Of a DNA stretch of 64,000 nucleotides, positions 27,210 to 36,229 are shown one piece after another; the stretch's first letter is position 1, and each line of letters begins with the position of its first letter. The notes beneath the pieces are model-generated. The model had not been told where the DNA came from. It searched no databases and worked only from the letters and a program-made list of their open reading frames with translations. Both the position numbers and the translations under genes were made by a program. The stretch is from DAISKN01 sp963716925 (lineage in GTDB: Bacteria; Acidobacteriota; Vicinamibacteria; Marinacidobacterales; SMYC01), in NCBI GenBank assembly GCA_963716925.1, contig CAVQUX010000010.1, positions 992,001 through 1,056,000 of the forward strand. Direction: 5' to 3'.

Positions 27210-27238
27210 GGGAATCCGCCAGCAAGTTGAGCAACCGG
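27190..27238 (+). repeat. Possible truncated fourth attC
   Basis: GTCTAAC (27190-27196) fits the R'' consensus, and CCGGTTGC (27198-27205) is repeated inverted as GCAACCGG (27231-27238). No R' follows. It could be a short attC relic or a plain hairpin. Confidence 0.35.
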
Positions 27239-27277
27239 GAACATAGCTGACAGAACGTCCGGGGACATAGCTAACAG
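27238..27277 (+). repeat. Tandem pair of GGAACATAGCT-like repeats
   Basis: GGGAACATAGCTGACAG (27237-27253) and GGGGACATAGCTAACAG (27261-27277) are near-identical and sit 24 bases apart. They look like one end of an insertion element next to a coding relic, but no second end is present. Confidence 0.35.
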
Positions 27278-27399
27278 TTTTCCCGGAGGGCAGGAGCCCC
27301 AGAAATGCGCTTGTTGGGCTCGTCGAATCGGCCGAGCAGGGTGTCGTAGTAGAGAATGTTCCTGGTCCGACGATTCCTTCGATACCAGCGCTGGATCGA
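27271..27399 (-). pseudogene. 3' relic of an unrecognised (possibly transposase) gene
   Basis: On the minus strand a short open frame reads RWYRRNRRTRNILYYDTLLG then RFDEPNKRISG and stops at 27271. It has no start and no upstream domain. Position next to tandem repeats and the integron edge suggests a mobile-element relic. The coding call itself is weak. Confidence 0.3.
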
Positions 27400-27414
27400 A
27401 GCCGCATCACCGGT

Positions 27415-27428
27415 TACCATCCCGCCCC
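27415..27428 (+). promoter_or_regulatory. -10-like hexamer close to the start codon
   Basis: TACCAT (27415-27420) lies eight bases before ATG 27429 with no Shine-Dalgarno. The same hexamer precedes the CitE-like gene at 47485. Suggests a leaderless message; single-site evidence is weak. Confidence 0.3.
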
Positions 27429-28734
27429 ATGTCGATTCTCCTCCTGCTTCTCGCGGCGGCCGGCGCCGTCGAAGACCCGAACTGGCCTCAGTGGCGCGGG
27501 CCTCGCCGCAACGGGGTTTCCACCGAGACGGGGTTGCCTCTCGAATGGAGCGCCACCGAGAACGTCCTCTGGAAGACGGCGATCGAGGGCCGCGGACATT
27601 CCTCTCCCGTCGTCTGGGGAGATCGGGCTATTCGTCACGACGGATATCGAGGGGGAAACGATCGAAGGGGCCTCGCCTCCGAAGCACATTCGCGACGGCG
27701 AGGTGTACCTCCATCCGGACAGCCAGAGCGGGGATCGGCGCCATACGCTGAAGGTGGTCGCCCTCGACGCCGGGAGCGGCGCCGTTCTCTGGAGCCGGAC
27801 GGCTCACGACGGCCGGGTGTTCGATAACCGTCACCGGGTGAACACCTACGCTTCCCCGACCGCGGTGGCCGACGGGGAAAGAGTCTATGTCTACTTCGGC
27901 TCGGAGGGGTTGCTGGCCTATGACTTCGAGGGAGCGCTCGTCTGGAGCATGGACCTGGGAGACCTCCCGAGCTGGGGACACGGCCAGGGGACGTCGCCCC
28001 TTCTCTACGAAGACCTACTCATCCTTCAAGTCGACAAGAACCAGGGCGAGGGCTCGTTCATCGCCGCCTTCGATCGGAAGACGGGACGCGAAGTCTGGAG
28101 GACGCCTCGCCGGGAGCGCATCAACTACAGCAGCCCCCTCCTGGTAGAAACGAGGACCCGAGCGGAGCTCGTCACCACGAGCTATGACGTCGTCATCTCC
28201 TACGACCCGGCGACGGGCGGTGAGCTCTGGCGGAGCGGGGGTTTCCTGGGAAACGCGGTACCGACCCCCGTCGCCAGCGACACCACGGTGTTCGTGGTCT
28301 CCGGTTATCCGGACAAGGTGAGCCGGGCGATCCGCATCCCGCAAACGGAGGCGGAACCTCCGGCGGTTCTGTGGGAGTACCAGAAAGGAAGCGGGTACAC
28401 GCCTTCCCCGCTCCTGTACGGCGGCTTTCTCTACCTGGTATCGGATAACGGGATGCTCACTTGCCTCGAGCCCGACACCGGGACCGTGGTCTACGAGGGC
28501 GGGAGATTTCCCGTGCCGAGCTTCGTTCGCGCTTCTCCCGTCGCATGGGAGGACAAGATTCTCCTCGCGGGGGAAGACGGAGACCTGGTCGTCATCCAGG
28601 CGGGTCCGATCCACAAGGTGCTCGCGGTCAACTCGCTGGGAGAGCCGATCATCGCCTCGCCCGCAATCGCCTCCGGCCGGCTCTACCTGCGCGGCGCATC
28701 TCACCTGTACGCCGTCGGCGCCCGCGGGCGGTGA
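27429..28734 (+). CDS. PQQ-like beta-propeller protein (one +1 frame break)
   Basis: Signal peptide (ILLLLLAAAGAVE), then WPQWRGPRRNGVS, the usual opening of exported quinoprotein-like propellers. The frame breaks at GGG 27625-27627; removing one G gives VWGDRLFVTTDIEGE and 434 residues. Repeats with the motif (A-x-D-x-x-x-G-x-x-x-W) follow: ALDAGSGAVLWSRT, AFDRKTGREVWRTP, SYDPATGGELWRSG. The tryptophan-docking motifs are clear. Catalytic PQQ ligands are not evident, so a scaffold or sensor role is as likely as a dehydrogenase one. Confidence 0.85.
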
Positions 28735-28756
28735 CCACGCCCGCGGGCCGCGTTTT
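28720..28756. terminator. Bidirectional terminator hairpin
   Basis: GCCCGCGGGCG (28720-28730) and CGCCCGCGGGC (28738-28748) form an eleven-pair stem with a seven-base loop containing the TGA of the propeller gene; TTTT follows at 28753-28756. It sits between two convergent genes, so it can end both transcripts. Confidence 0.6.
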
Positions 28757-28759
28757 CCT

Positions 28760-29227
28760 CTATTTCTGGTTCCGCGTCAAGAGGTCGTAGACCGTACCCG
28801 CGACGCCGCCGATGGCGGCCCCGAGCGCGGCGCCCTTCTTGCCTTTGGCGATGGCGCCGATCCCCGCTCCCGCGCCGGCGGAGCCGCCGATGATGAGGGC
28901 GCTCTCCTTGATCGAGCGAGAGTCCTTCGTTAGTTCCACCCGGGCCGCGGGGACCGCGGCCGGAGCCGACGGCGATGCGGCGCTCACGACGGAGCGCTCT
29001 CGAGCCGTCGCAATACACTTCACCTGGACCGAGGTCCTGCCATCCGCGACGATAGGCTGCAAAACGGCCTCTCGTCCGCTCCCGCAGTCGACCGAAGGGG
29101 CTCCGGCGAGAACGCTTTCGAGAGTTTCCTTTTCTGTCCGGTCCTCGGCCGCGGTGCCACGGTAGAAGCTGCCCACGAACAACCCGAGACCGAATACTCC
29201 GACGATCCACCCTGCTAGAGTCTTCAT
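28760..29227 (-). CDS. Glycine-zipper membrane protein
   Basis: 155 residues. An N-terminal signal/anchor (LAGWIVGVFGLGLFVGSFY), a central region with two Cys (DCGSG and VKCIA) and a Gly-zipper helix (SALIIGGSAGAGAGIGAIAK, then GAALGAAIGGVAG). Such zippers mark small outer- or inner-membrane proteins related to YMGG/SlyB. Function unknown. Confidence 0.75.
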   Translation of the reverse strand: MKTLAGWIVGVFGLGLFVGSFYRGTAAEDRTEKETLESVLAGAPSVDCGSGREAVLQPIVADGRTSVQVKCIATARERSVVSAASPSAPAAVPAARVELTKDSRSIKESALIIGGSAGAGAGIGAIAKGKKGAALGAAIGGVAGTVYDLLTRNQK

Positions 29228-29368
29228 GTCGGCCTCCTTCTACTCCCTCTCAGGGCAAACGGAGTGCCAGCGGGGCCACAATGGAAAGACACTGCGGATC
29301 AAGAACTTAAGCGGACGAAACCTGATTCGAGTTGTCCTTCAGAAAGGACGCTTCGGCGGATCCGGAGG

Positions 29369-29884
29369 TCAGCGGAACGGGTTGAACAGCGGGACCGAGG
29401 AGCCGCATTGCCTCGAGGTTTCGAGACTCTCGTAGACATCCTTCGGCACGGAGGGTCCGGGTCGGGAGCAGTGCTTCTCGAAGGCTTCGACCAGGGTCTG
29501 CGCGACGAGGTCGTCGTTCAACCTCTCGATATGCCGGCGCTCGAGCATGAAGACCAGCTGTCCGTCCTTGAAGAGAGCGACGGAAGGTGAAGAAGGCGCG
29601 ATCCCGACCATGTAGTGGCGGGCGCGCTCGGTGGCTTCGCGATCGACTCCCGCGAACACCGTCTTCAAATGATCGGGGATGACCTTGTGCTGGAGCGCCC
29701 GGGTCATACCCGGACGCGCCGAGCCCGCTGCGCATCCGCAGACGGAGTTCACCATGATCAAAGTAGTCCCTTTCGCCTTCATCGCGGCATCGACGTCCTC
29801 CGCCGTGGTCAACGAGTCGATTCCGCAATGGGTGAGCTCCTCCCACATCGGGCGGACGGCTTCGCGATCGTACAGGGGCTGCAT
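29369..29884 (-). CDS. BrxA/BrxB family bacilliredoxin
   Basis: 171 residues from ATG 29884 with Shine-Dalgarno GGAGG. MQPLYDREAVRPMWEELTHCG and VNSVCGCAAGSARPG (the CGC active site, in place of thioredoxin CxxC) are the family hallmarks, followed by HYMVGIAPSSPSVALFKDGQ. Bacilliredoxins reduce low-molecular-weight thiol mixed disulfides (bacillithiol in Firmicutes); the thiol used here is unknown. A C-terminal extension of ~25 residues is slightly longer than usual. Confidence 0.9.
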   Translation of the reverse strand: MQPLYDREAVRPMWEELTHCGIDSLTTAEDVDAAMKAKGTTLIMVNSVCGCAAGSARPGMTRALQHKVIPDHLKTVFAGVDREATERARHYMVGIAPSSPSVALFKDGQLVFMLERRHIERLNDDLVAQTLVEAFEKHCSRPGPSVPKDVYESLETSRQCGSSVPLFNPFR

Positions 29885-29931
29885 GGTTCGGACCTCCGTA
29901 TAGGACAAGCTAGCACTGCGCCCGATCTCGA

Positions 29932-30618
29932 TCAAGTCGCTCCGGAACTCCTCGGCCCGGGCCTCAGGGAAGACAAACGTTCGCCCGTGGCCGTCGTTCG
30001 ATATTGCCGCTCCGAACGGAACGGCTGGTCCACGCCGAAGACCTCGATCTCGGCCAGAAGATTTCCGTTGGTATCCCGGGAGACACGCTCGCCTGTCGAG
30101 GTCTCGAGAAGTCTCTGCGCGTCGTCGTAAGTCAGGAGCACGGGCGAGCTTTCCACGCCCGACTGGATCTCGCCCCGGGTCGGCCGGCCCGAAGCGTCCC
30201 ATTCCGTATAGCGAGTCTCGTCGAGAGGGAGAGCGCCCGGGTTGCCGCTGGTCGTGCGGGTTCGCCGCAGAAGTCGCCCCTGGGAGTCGTACTCGTACGA
30301 CCGGAGAGTCTGGGCGAACGACCCCAGAAGGACGCCGCCCGTCGTGGTCCGGCTCACCGCTCGGATACGGTTTTGGACCTCCGCTTCCCGGACGAAGTCG
30401 ACGAGGTTGGCATACTGCCAGCTCGAGAGCTGCACTCCACCGGCGCAGCTCAGGGTGACGTTCCCTCCCTGTTCGAGCTGGCAGACGAACGGAGTGCCGT
30501 TCTCCTCGAACGAAATCGGATAGATACGGCACTCTCCCGTTTCTTCCGTCGGCGTCGAGCCGTCGCATGCGAGAAGCCCGATCCAGAAAATTCCGCCGAG
30601 AACGCGAACCCGCGGCAT
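29932..30618 (-). CDS. Lipoprotein with RHS/YD-like repeats
   Basis: 228 residues. The lipobox (FWIGLLAC with Cys near residue 18) follows a short hydrophobic segment. Downstream, YEYDSQGRLLRRTRTT, RYTEWDASGRPTRGEI and SRDTNGNLLAEI are spaced YD-type repeats as in RHS proteins. Also contains CRIYPI and FVCQLEQGG cysteines. A surface lipoprotein of unknown role. Confidence 0.72.
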   Translation of the reverse strand: MPRVRVLGGIFWIGLLACDGSTPTEETGECRIYPISFEENGTPFVCQLEQGGNVTLSCAGGVQLSSWQYANLVDFVREAEVQNRIRAVSRTTTGGVLLGSFAQTLRSYEYDSQGRLLRRTRTTSGNPGALPLDETRYTEWDASGRPTRGEIQSGVESSPVLLTYDDAQRLLETSTGERVSRDTNGNLLAEIEVFGVDQPFRSERQYRTTATGERLSSLRPGPRSSGAT

Positions 30619-30702
30619 CCGGCCATACTAGCAATACGACCGGTTGACGAGGTCCGTTTCTGGCGAGAAACCGGCGCGGCCAGGGGTTAAGCTGTCGCCA
30701 GG

Positions 30703-32128
30703 ATGGAGCTGGATCGCCTGGCCTGCGATCGCGCCCGCCGCTCGCGGGACGCGCGCTTCGACGGAAGATTCTTCATCGCCGTCACGAGCACCGGCATCTA
30801 CTGCCGTCCGATCTGCCCGGCGCGCGCGCCGAAGGACGAGAACGTGCGGTATTTTCCGACGGCGGCCGCCGCGGAAGCCGCGGGTTTCCGCCCCTGTCTG
30901 CGCTGCCGGCCCGAAGCCGCTCCCGGAACGCCCGCCTGGCACGGAACGTCGGGGGTCGTTTCCCGCGCGCTGCGGCTCATCGGCGAGGGTGCTCTGGACG
31001 GCGAGGGAGTCGAAGGGCTGGCGGACCGCCTCGGGGTCACGGGCCGCCATCTGCGCCGGCTCTTCCGACAACACGTCGGCGCGACGCCGTTCGAGATCGC
31101 GCTCACGCGCCGCGTTCATTTCGCCAAGAAGCTCCTCGACGAGACCTCTCTCCGCTTCGACGAGGTGGCGTTCGCATCGGGATTCGGAAGCCTCCGCCGG
31201 TTCAACGCCCAGATCCGCCGTACGTTCCGCCGAACTCCCACCGAGCTGCGGCGGCGGCGACGAGGGAGGATCGCCGCGTCCGATCCCGGGTGCTATCGGT
31301 TCCGGCTGGCCTATCGCCCCCCGTACGATTGGGACGCGATGCTCCGCTTTCTCGGAGCTCACGCGGTACCCGGTGTGGAATCGGTCGAAGAATCCCGCTA
31401 TCGACGGACGATTGCCGTCGATGGAACCGCGGGCGTCATCGAGGTGTCGCGCATCCCCGACGGCCCATCCCTCTCCCTTTCGGTGCGCTTTCCCGATCCA
31501 CGAGCGCTCCTGCTCATCGTCGAGCGGGTGCGGCGCCTGTTCGATCTCGGCGCCGATCCCGCGGTCATCGCGGAGCACCTCGGCGCCGATCCTCGGCTGC
31601 AACGGCTCCTCGCCGAGCATCCCGGGATCCGCGTCCCCGGCGCCTGGGACGGGTTCGAGCTCGCGGCGGCGGCGCTTCTCGGACCGCGAATCGCGGGCCG
31701 CGTGGCCGCGACCTTCGGCGCGCCCGTGGATGGCGGCTTCGGACTCGAGCGGCTCTTTCCCGACGCCCGCGGGCTCTCGATCGCTCCCCTCGAGCGGGCG
31801 GGAGTGGGGACGGCGCGCGCCGAGGCGCTCCGATCGCTGGCGCGCCAGGTTGAAGACGGCGCGCCGGTCGCCCTCCTGGTGCGGCGCCCCCGGGATCGGG
31901 GAGTACGTCGCCATGCGAGCGCTCGGGGAGCCCGACGCGTTTCCGAGCGCCGATCCCGGGTTGCGTCGGAACGCCGAGAGATGGCGTCCGTGGCGCGCCT
32001 ACGCGTTCATGCTTCTCCGGCGGCAAGCCCGCGAGCCCGTCGGAGACGGTACGATGTTCTGGAGGATGGGAAATGCGCAATCTGGCGGTGGCCGCTCTCC
32101 TTCTCTTACCGCTACCAGCCCGGCCTGA
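30703..32128 (+). CDS. alkA: Ada/AlkA methylated-DNA repair protein (one +1 frame break)
   Basis: Residues 1-75: Ada zinc/methyl-accepting domain (GIYCRPICPARAPK, FRPCLRCRPEA, four Cys). Residues ~80-180: AraC-type helix-turn-helix (FEIALTRRVHFAKKLL, DEVAFASGFGSLRRFNAQIR). Residues ~190-300: AlkA N-terminal domain; then HhH-GPD glycosylase. The frame breaks at CCCCC 31887-31891; deleting one C restores LVRRPGIGEYVAMRAL and the catalytic Asp in FPSADPG, corrected to 474 residues. It would both regulate the adaptive response and excise alkylated purines. Its tail overlaps the next start by 56 bases. Confidence 0.87.
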
Positions 32129-32475
32129 ATCGAATCGGATCGTCGAGATTCGCTCGTACAATCTCAAGCCGGGAGCTCGAGAGGGCTTTCACCGCCGATT
32201 CGTGGCCGAGGCGCTGCCGATGCTGAAGCGCTGGAACGTCGACGTCGTGGCCTACGGCCCGTCGCTGCACGATGCCGATTCCTACTTCCTGATGCGCTCC
32301 TTTGCGAGCGTCGAGGAGCGGGAGCGAAGCGAGGACGCGTTCTACGGAAGCGACGAGTGGCGGCAGGGACCCCGGGACGCGGTTCTCGCCGACATCGACA
32401 GCTACACGACCGTCGTCGTCCGTCTCGACGACGCGACGCTTTCGGGTCTTCGAAGAACGGGGGAGGATTCCATGA
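32073..32475 (+). CDS. NIPSNAP family protein (stop hidden by an extra T)
   Basis: Signal-like N-terminus (RNLAVAALLLLPLPA), then RIVEIRSYNLKPGAREGFH and SYFLMRSFASVEERERSEDAFY, typical of the NIPSNAP alpha+beta barrel family. As written, the frame continues into the DUF4440 gene. Removing one T from GATTC (32466-32470) gives a stop, GAT CCA TGA, that overlaps the next ATG by 4 bases, with 133 residues. That is the usual operon layout, so these are likely two genes. Function unknown; the fold often binds small ligands. Confidence 0.75.
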
Positions 32476-32828
32476 GCTCGGATCTCGCGGAACTGCTGGG
32501 GCTGAATCAGGATTACATCCGCTCCGTCCAGGCGTCGGACGTGCGGCGTTTCGAGGAGATCCTGTCGGACGATTTCCTCTGCTCTCTTCCCGACGGGTCG
32601 CTCATCGATCGGAAGGCTTTTCTCGAGCAAACGGCGCGGCCGGTCCAGATCTCGAACCTCGAGGCCCACGACGTGAACGTGCGGCTCATGGGGGACTTCG
32701 CGATCGTTCACGCCCGGACCAGCTATACGGCCGCCGATGGACGACCCGGCTCGGGGCGCTACACCGACGTGTGGGCGCGCCGGGACGGCCGCTGGCTCGC
32801 CGTCTCGGCGCACGTCACCCGGAACTGA
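32472..32828 (+). CDS. DUF4440/SnoaL-like protein
   Basis: 118 residues from ATG 32472, which has GGGAGG six bases before it. LAELLGLNQDYIRSVQASDV then RRFEEILSDDFLCSLPDGS, DFAIVHARTSYTAADG and GRYTDVWARRDGRWLAVSAH give the NTF2-like fold of DUF4440. Possibly a small-ligand isomerase or a steric partner. The pairing with the NIPSNAP gene suggests a shared task. Confidence 0.8.
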   Translation: MSSDLAELLGLNQDYIRSVQASDVRRFEEILSDDFLCSLPDGSLIDRKAFLEQTARPVQISNLEAHDVNVRLMGDFAIVHARTSYTAADGRPGSGRYTDVWARRDGRWLAVSAHVTRN

Positions 32829-32920
32829 GTCAGTCGGACTTTCGGCGCGACCCCGCGAACGCGCGCAAACGGGGTGCACCTCCATCTCCGACTCCCGTTG
32901 CCGCGAAACGCCGACCCTGT

Positions 32921-32932
32921 CAGAATTCCGGA
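32921..32932 (+). promoter_or_regulatory. -10-like hexamer close to the start codon
   Basis: CAGAAT (32921-32926) ends six bases before ATG 32933 and no Shine-Dalgarno lies between. One of several such sites in this window. Confidence 0.3.
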
Positions 32933-33583
32933 ATGTCGAACCCCACTAGACGGTCTTTGCTTCTGGCGGGCGCGAGCGCGCTCCTCGCGCGAAAGGGCGC
33001 TCGAGGGCAAACTCGAGCGGGCGCGGATCGGCTGATGTCCCTGCCGCCGGACCTCCCCGTTCCCGTCGACGACGGCGCCTGCGATCACCTCGTGGGTCTC
33101 GCCGTGCCTCCGGTGAAGCTCAGGTCGACGAAGGATCGCTGGGTCGATCTGTCCGCGGAGCCCGGCTCGAGGATCGTCGTCTACGCCTATCCACGAACGG
33201 GGAGACCCGATGCCCCCGTTCCCGAAGGCTGGGACGCGATTCCCGGCGCCCGGGGATGCACGCCGGAGACCTGCGGGTTCCGCGACCACCACCAGGAGCT
33301 CCAGAAGCTCGGCGCCGGGGTTTTCGGTCTGAGCACGCAGGATACCGAGTACCAGAAAGAGATGGTGGCGCGTCTCGAAGTACCGTTCGAGGTGTTGAGC
33401 GACCGGAAGCTCGAGCTCACGCGTGCGCTGCGACTCCCGACGTTCGACTTCGAGGGCAGAACACTCCTCAAGCGGCTGACGCTGGTGATTTCCGAAAGTC
33501 GCATCGAGAAGGTCTTCTATCCGGTCTTCCCTCCCGACCAGCACGCGATGGAGGTCATCCTCTGGCTGCGCGGCCGCGGGTGA
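32933..33583 (+). CDS. Exported peroxiredoxin-like protein
   Basis: 216 residues with a twin-arginine start (TRRSLLLAGASALLA). The thioredoxin fold shows RIVVYAYPRTG, RGCTPETCGFRDHHQEL (peroxidatic-type Cys and a nearby second Cys) and FGLSTQDTEYQKEM, LRLPTFDFEG. AhpC/TSA family, periplasmic. The first Cys is in the place of the peroxidatic Cys of the PRX-Q type (CTPE-TCGF). Confidence 0.85.
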   Translation: MSNPTRRSLLLAGASALLARKGARGQTRAGADRLMSLPPDLPVPVDDGACDHLVGLAVPPVKLRSTKDRWVDLSAEPGSRIVVYAYPRTGRPDAPVPEGWDAIPGARGCTPETCGFRDHHQELQKLGAGVFGLSTQDTEYQKEMVARLEVPFEVLSDRKLELTRALRLPTFDFEGRTLLKRLTLVISESRIEKVFYPVFPPDQHAMEVILWLRGRG

Positions 33584-33655
33584 ACGGTCCTTCATCCGAC
33601 GAGAAACCCCCGAAAGCGCCGCGAAAGAGGCCGTCGGCGCGCCCGCGGTCGAAGA

Positions 33656-36067
33656 TCAGTCGTTTCGCAACGCGGCGATCGGGTCGAGGCGTGAAGCGCG
33701 AAGAGCGGGAATCGCCGTTGCCGCCAGGGCCACCAGGACCAGGAAGACCGCGACCGCGGCGTATGTCGTGAGGTCGGTTCCCGAGATGCCGTAGAGCTGG
33801 TTCTCGAGGTATCGGCTCATTAGAAGAGCGGCCAGGAGCCCGGCGCCGGCTCCGGCGAGGACCAGGAAGAGACCCTGAGCCATTACCAGAGCCAGGACCT
33901 CGGAAGCGCGGGCGCCGAGCGCCATCCGGATTCCAATCTCCCGCGTCCGGGACGATACCGAGTAGGAAATGACGGCGTAGATTCCGAGAAGGGCGAGAGC
34001 GAGGGCCGCGAGCGCGAACGCGAAGAGGAGCGTCGTCACGAAGCGCCGAGGCGCGACCGACGCCTGCACCAGCTCGGGCATCGAAGTGAGCCCGAAGACC
34101 GGCTGCTCCGGATCCACGCGGCGAACCGCTTCGCGCACGCCGGCCGCCATCGATTCCGGCTCTCCGGAAACCCGCACCGCGAGGTTCATGATGTTCAGGG
34201 GAGTGGCCGCGAACGGCGTGTACATTTCCTCCCCCGAAGTGGTCGCGAGATCGGCGTGGCGCACGTCGCCCACCACTCCTACCACTTCGCAAAGGAGGTC
34301 GTCGTACCCGATACGGACCTGCTTTCCCAGCGGATCCTCCCCGGGGAAGTGGGTTCGGGCGAAGGTTTCATTGATGATGAGGACCGCGCGGGGCTCGGGG
34401 TCCTCGGATCTCGAGTCGAGGCTTGTGAAGTCACGGCCGGCGACGAGCGGGATCCCCATCGCGCCGAAGTAGCCCGGCATCACCGCGCGCCAGCCGGAAG
34501 ACAGCGACTGGCCGTCTCTGGGCGGCTCCCTGCCGGGAATCTCGAGACTGAGCCCCCAATTGCTGCCGGTGAGGGGCAAGGGTGTGACGAGCCCGGCGTC
34601 GCGAACACCGGGGAGCGACTCGATCTCCTCGAGCAGACGGTGCGCGAACGCGATCTGGCTCGGTCCGTCCGTATAACGGGATTCGGGAAGGACCAGTCGC
34701 GCGGTGAGCACGTGCTCCGCCACGAACCCCGGGCTCTGGCGACCCAGGTTCCAGAAGCTCCTCAGGGTCAGGCCCGCCCCCACGAGGAGCACGAGCGCGA
34801 GAGCGACTTCGAGGGCCACGAGAAGTTTCCGGGAGCGGGAGTGCGAGGATCCCGAGGCGTCCGACCGCGACGATTCCCGGAGCGTCCGCTCCATCATGCC
34901 CTTCGAGACCTCGAGGGCCGGCATCAGACCGAAGAGAAGGCCGGCGCCCATCGAGATCGCGGCGGCGAAGGCGAATACCGCCCAGTCGACGGCGACGGTC
35001 TCGATCCGCGGAACATCCCTGGGACTCAGCCGGACGACGAGGTCGACGCCCCAGAGCGCCATGAGAAGTCCTCCCGTTCCGCCGATGAGCGCGAGAAGAA
35101 CGCTCTCCGTCAGGAGCTGGCGGACGAGCCGCCCGCGCGACGCTCCGAGGGCCGCGCGCATCGCGATCTCGCGGCGTCTCTCCGAGGCGCGCGCGAGCAG
35201 GAGGTTCGCCACGTTCGCGCAGGCGATGAGGAGCACGAAGGCCACGGAAGCGCTCAACACCAGGAGACCCGAGCGGTGGCTCCTGAGAAGGAAGTCGAGC
35301 ATGGGGGTGCCCGTCGCTCCGTGAGGGCCGCGGTGATCCGAAAAACCCTCGACCGCCCGCTGGACGATCCCGTCCGCTTCCGCGAGGGCGGTCTCCGGGG
35401 AAACGCCGGGAGCGAGGCGCCCGACGGCACCGAGGAAGTGCGAGCCGGGATTCGCGAGGTCATCCTCGGTGAAGGCGACCGGCACCAGGAGCTCGGCTTC
35501 GCTCATGGGGATGGAGAACCCCTCGGGAAGGACACCGATGACCTGGTGCTCGCGGCCGTCGAGCTTCAGCGGGCGGCCGAGGACCTGCGGGTCCGATCCG
35601 AATCTCCGCACCCAGGCTCCGTAAGAGACCAGGACGAGGGCGTCGTTTCCTTCGCGCTCTTCGTCGGGAAGGAAGTTCCGGCCGAGAAGGGGCTCGACAC
35701 CGAGAAGGGGAAGGAGGTTCGCGGTGACGCGCGCGCCCTGGACCCGTTCCGGCTCGCCCTCCCCGACCAGGTTGAGGTTGACGTCGATGGCGGTCGCGAC
35801 CTCGAACCCCCGGACTTCCCCGCGAAGCGCGAGAAATTCGGGGGCGGAGAACGCTTGAAGCCGCCCTCTGCGGAGGGAGCCGAGAACGAAGAGCTCTTCC
35901 GGCGCCTGGTAGGGCAGGGGCCGGAGGACGACGGCGTTCACGACGCTGAAGATCGCGGTGTTCGCCCCGATGCCGAGAGCGAGCATCGAAGCTGCGAGAA
36001 GGGTGAAGCCCGGCCGGCGGCCGATGGCGCGGAGGGCGAACGCGAGATCCTGCCGAAGGTGATCCAT
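33656..36067 (-). CDS. ADOP-type ABC transporter permease (MacB/FtsX domains)
   Basis: 803 residues from ATG 36067. An N-terminal DLAFALRAIGRRPGFTLLA opening, a MacB periplasmic core, a FtsX helix bundle (~270-410), a second core and a second FtsX bundle near the end (MALGARASEVLALVMAQGLFL, TAIPALRASRLDPIAALRND). The doubled architecture is the acidobacterial duplicated orphan permease type. No ATP-binding subunit is beside it. Probably exports a lipid, peptide or envelope component together with an unlinked ATPase. Confidence 0.9.
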   Translation of the reverse strand: MDHLRQDLAFALRAIGRRPGFTLLAASMLALGIGANTAIFSVVNAVVLRPLPYQAPEELFVLGSLRRGRLQAFSAPEFLALRGEVRGFEVATAIDVNLNLVGEGEPERVQGARVTANLLPLLGVEPLLGRNFLPDEEREGNDALVLVSYGAWVRRFGSDPQVLGRPLKLDGREHQVIGVLPEGFSIPMSEAELLVPVAFTEDDLANPGSHFLGAVGRLAPGVSPETALAEADGIVQRAVEGFSDHRGPHGATGTPMLDFLLRSHRSGLLVLSASVAFVLLIACANVANLLLARASERRREIAMRAALGASRGRLVRQLLTESVLLALIGGTGGLLMALWGVDLVVRLSPRDVPRIETVAVDWAVFAFAAAISMGAGLLFGLMPALEVSKGMMERTLRESSRSDASGSSHSRSRKLLVALEVALALVLLVGAGLTLRSFWNLGRQSPGFVAEHVLTARLVLPESRYTDGPSQIAFAHRLLEEIESLPGVRDAGLVTPLPLTGSNWGLSLEIPGREPPRDGQSLSSGWRAVMPGYFGAMGIPLVAGRDFTSLDSRSEDPEPRAVLIINETFARTHFPGEDPLGKQVRIGYDDLLCEVVGVVGDVRHADLATTSGEEMYTPFAATPLNIMNLAVRVSGEPESMAAGVREAVRRVDPEQPVFGLTSMPELVQASVAPRRFVTTLLFAFALAALALALLGIYAVISYSVSSRTREIGIRMALGARASEVLALVMAQGLFLVLAGAGAGLLAALLMSRYLENQLYGISGTDLTTYAAVAVFLVLVALAATAIPALRASRLDPIAALRND

Positions 36068-36229
36068 GTCCGTTGCGGAAGTGCAATGGATGTGCCAGCC
36101 AATCGCCGCCAAAACCCGGGTATTCGCGGGGCCCGATGTCCGCCTCCGGGCGGGAGCGTCCGCAAACGGGGCACCTTTCTATTGAACCCGGTGGCCTCCG
36201 GCTTCGTCCAAAGGTCGAGGAGTCTGTTC

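Noticed and set aside
34256..36229. A long plus-strand open frame ahead of the DUF4097-like gene
   Set aside because: It is antisense to the ADOP permease, has charged low-complexity sequence, and the real start with Shine-Dalgarno and signal peptide is ATG 36230.
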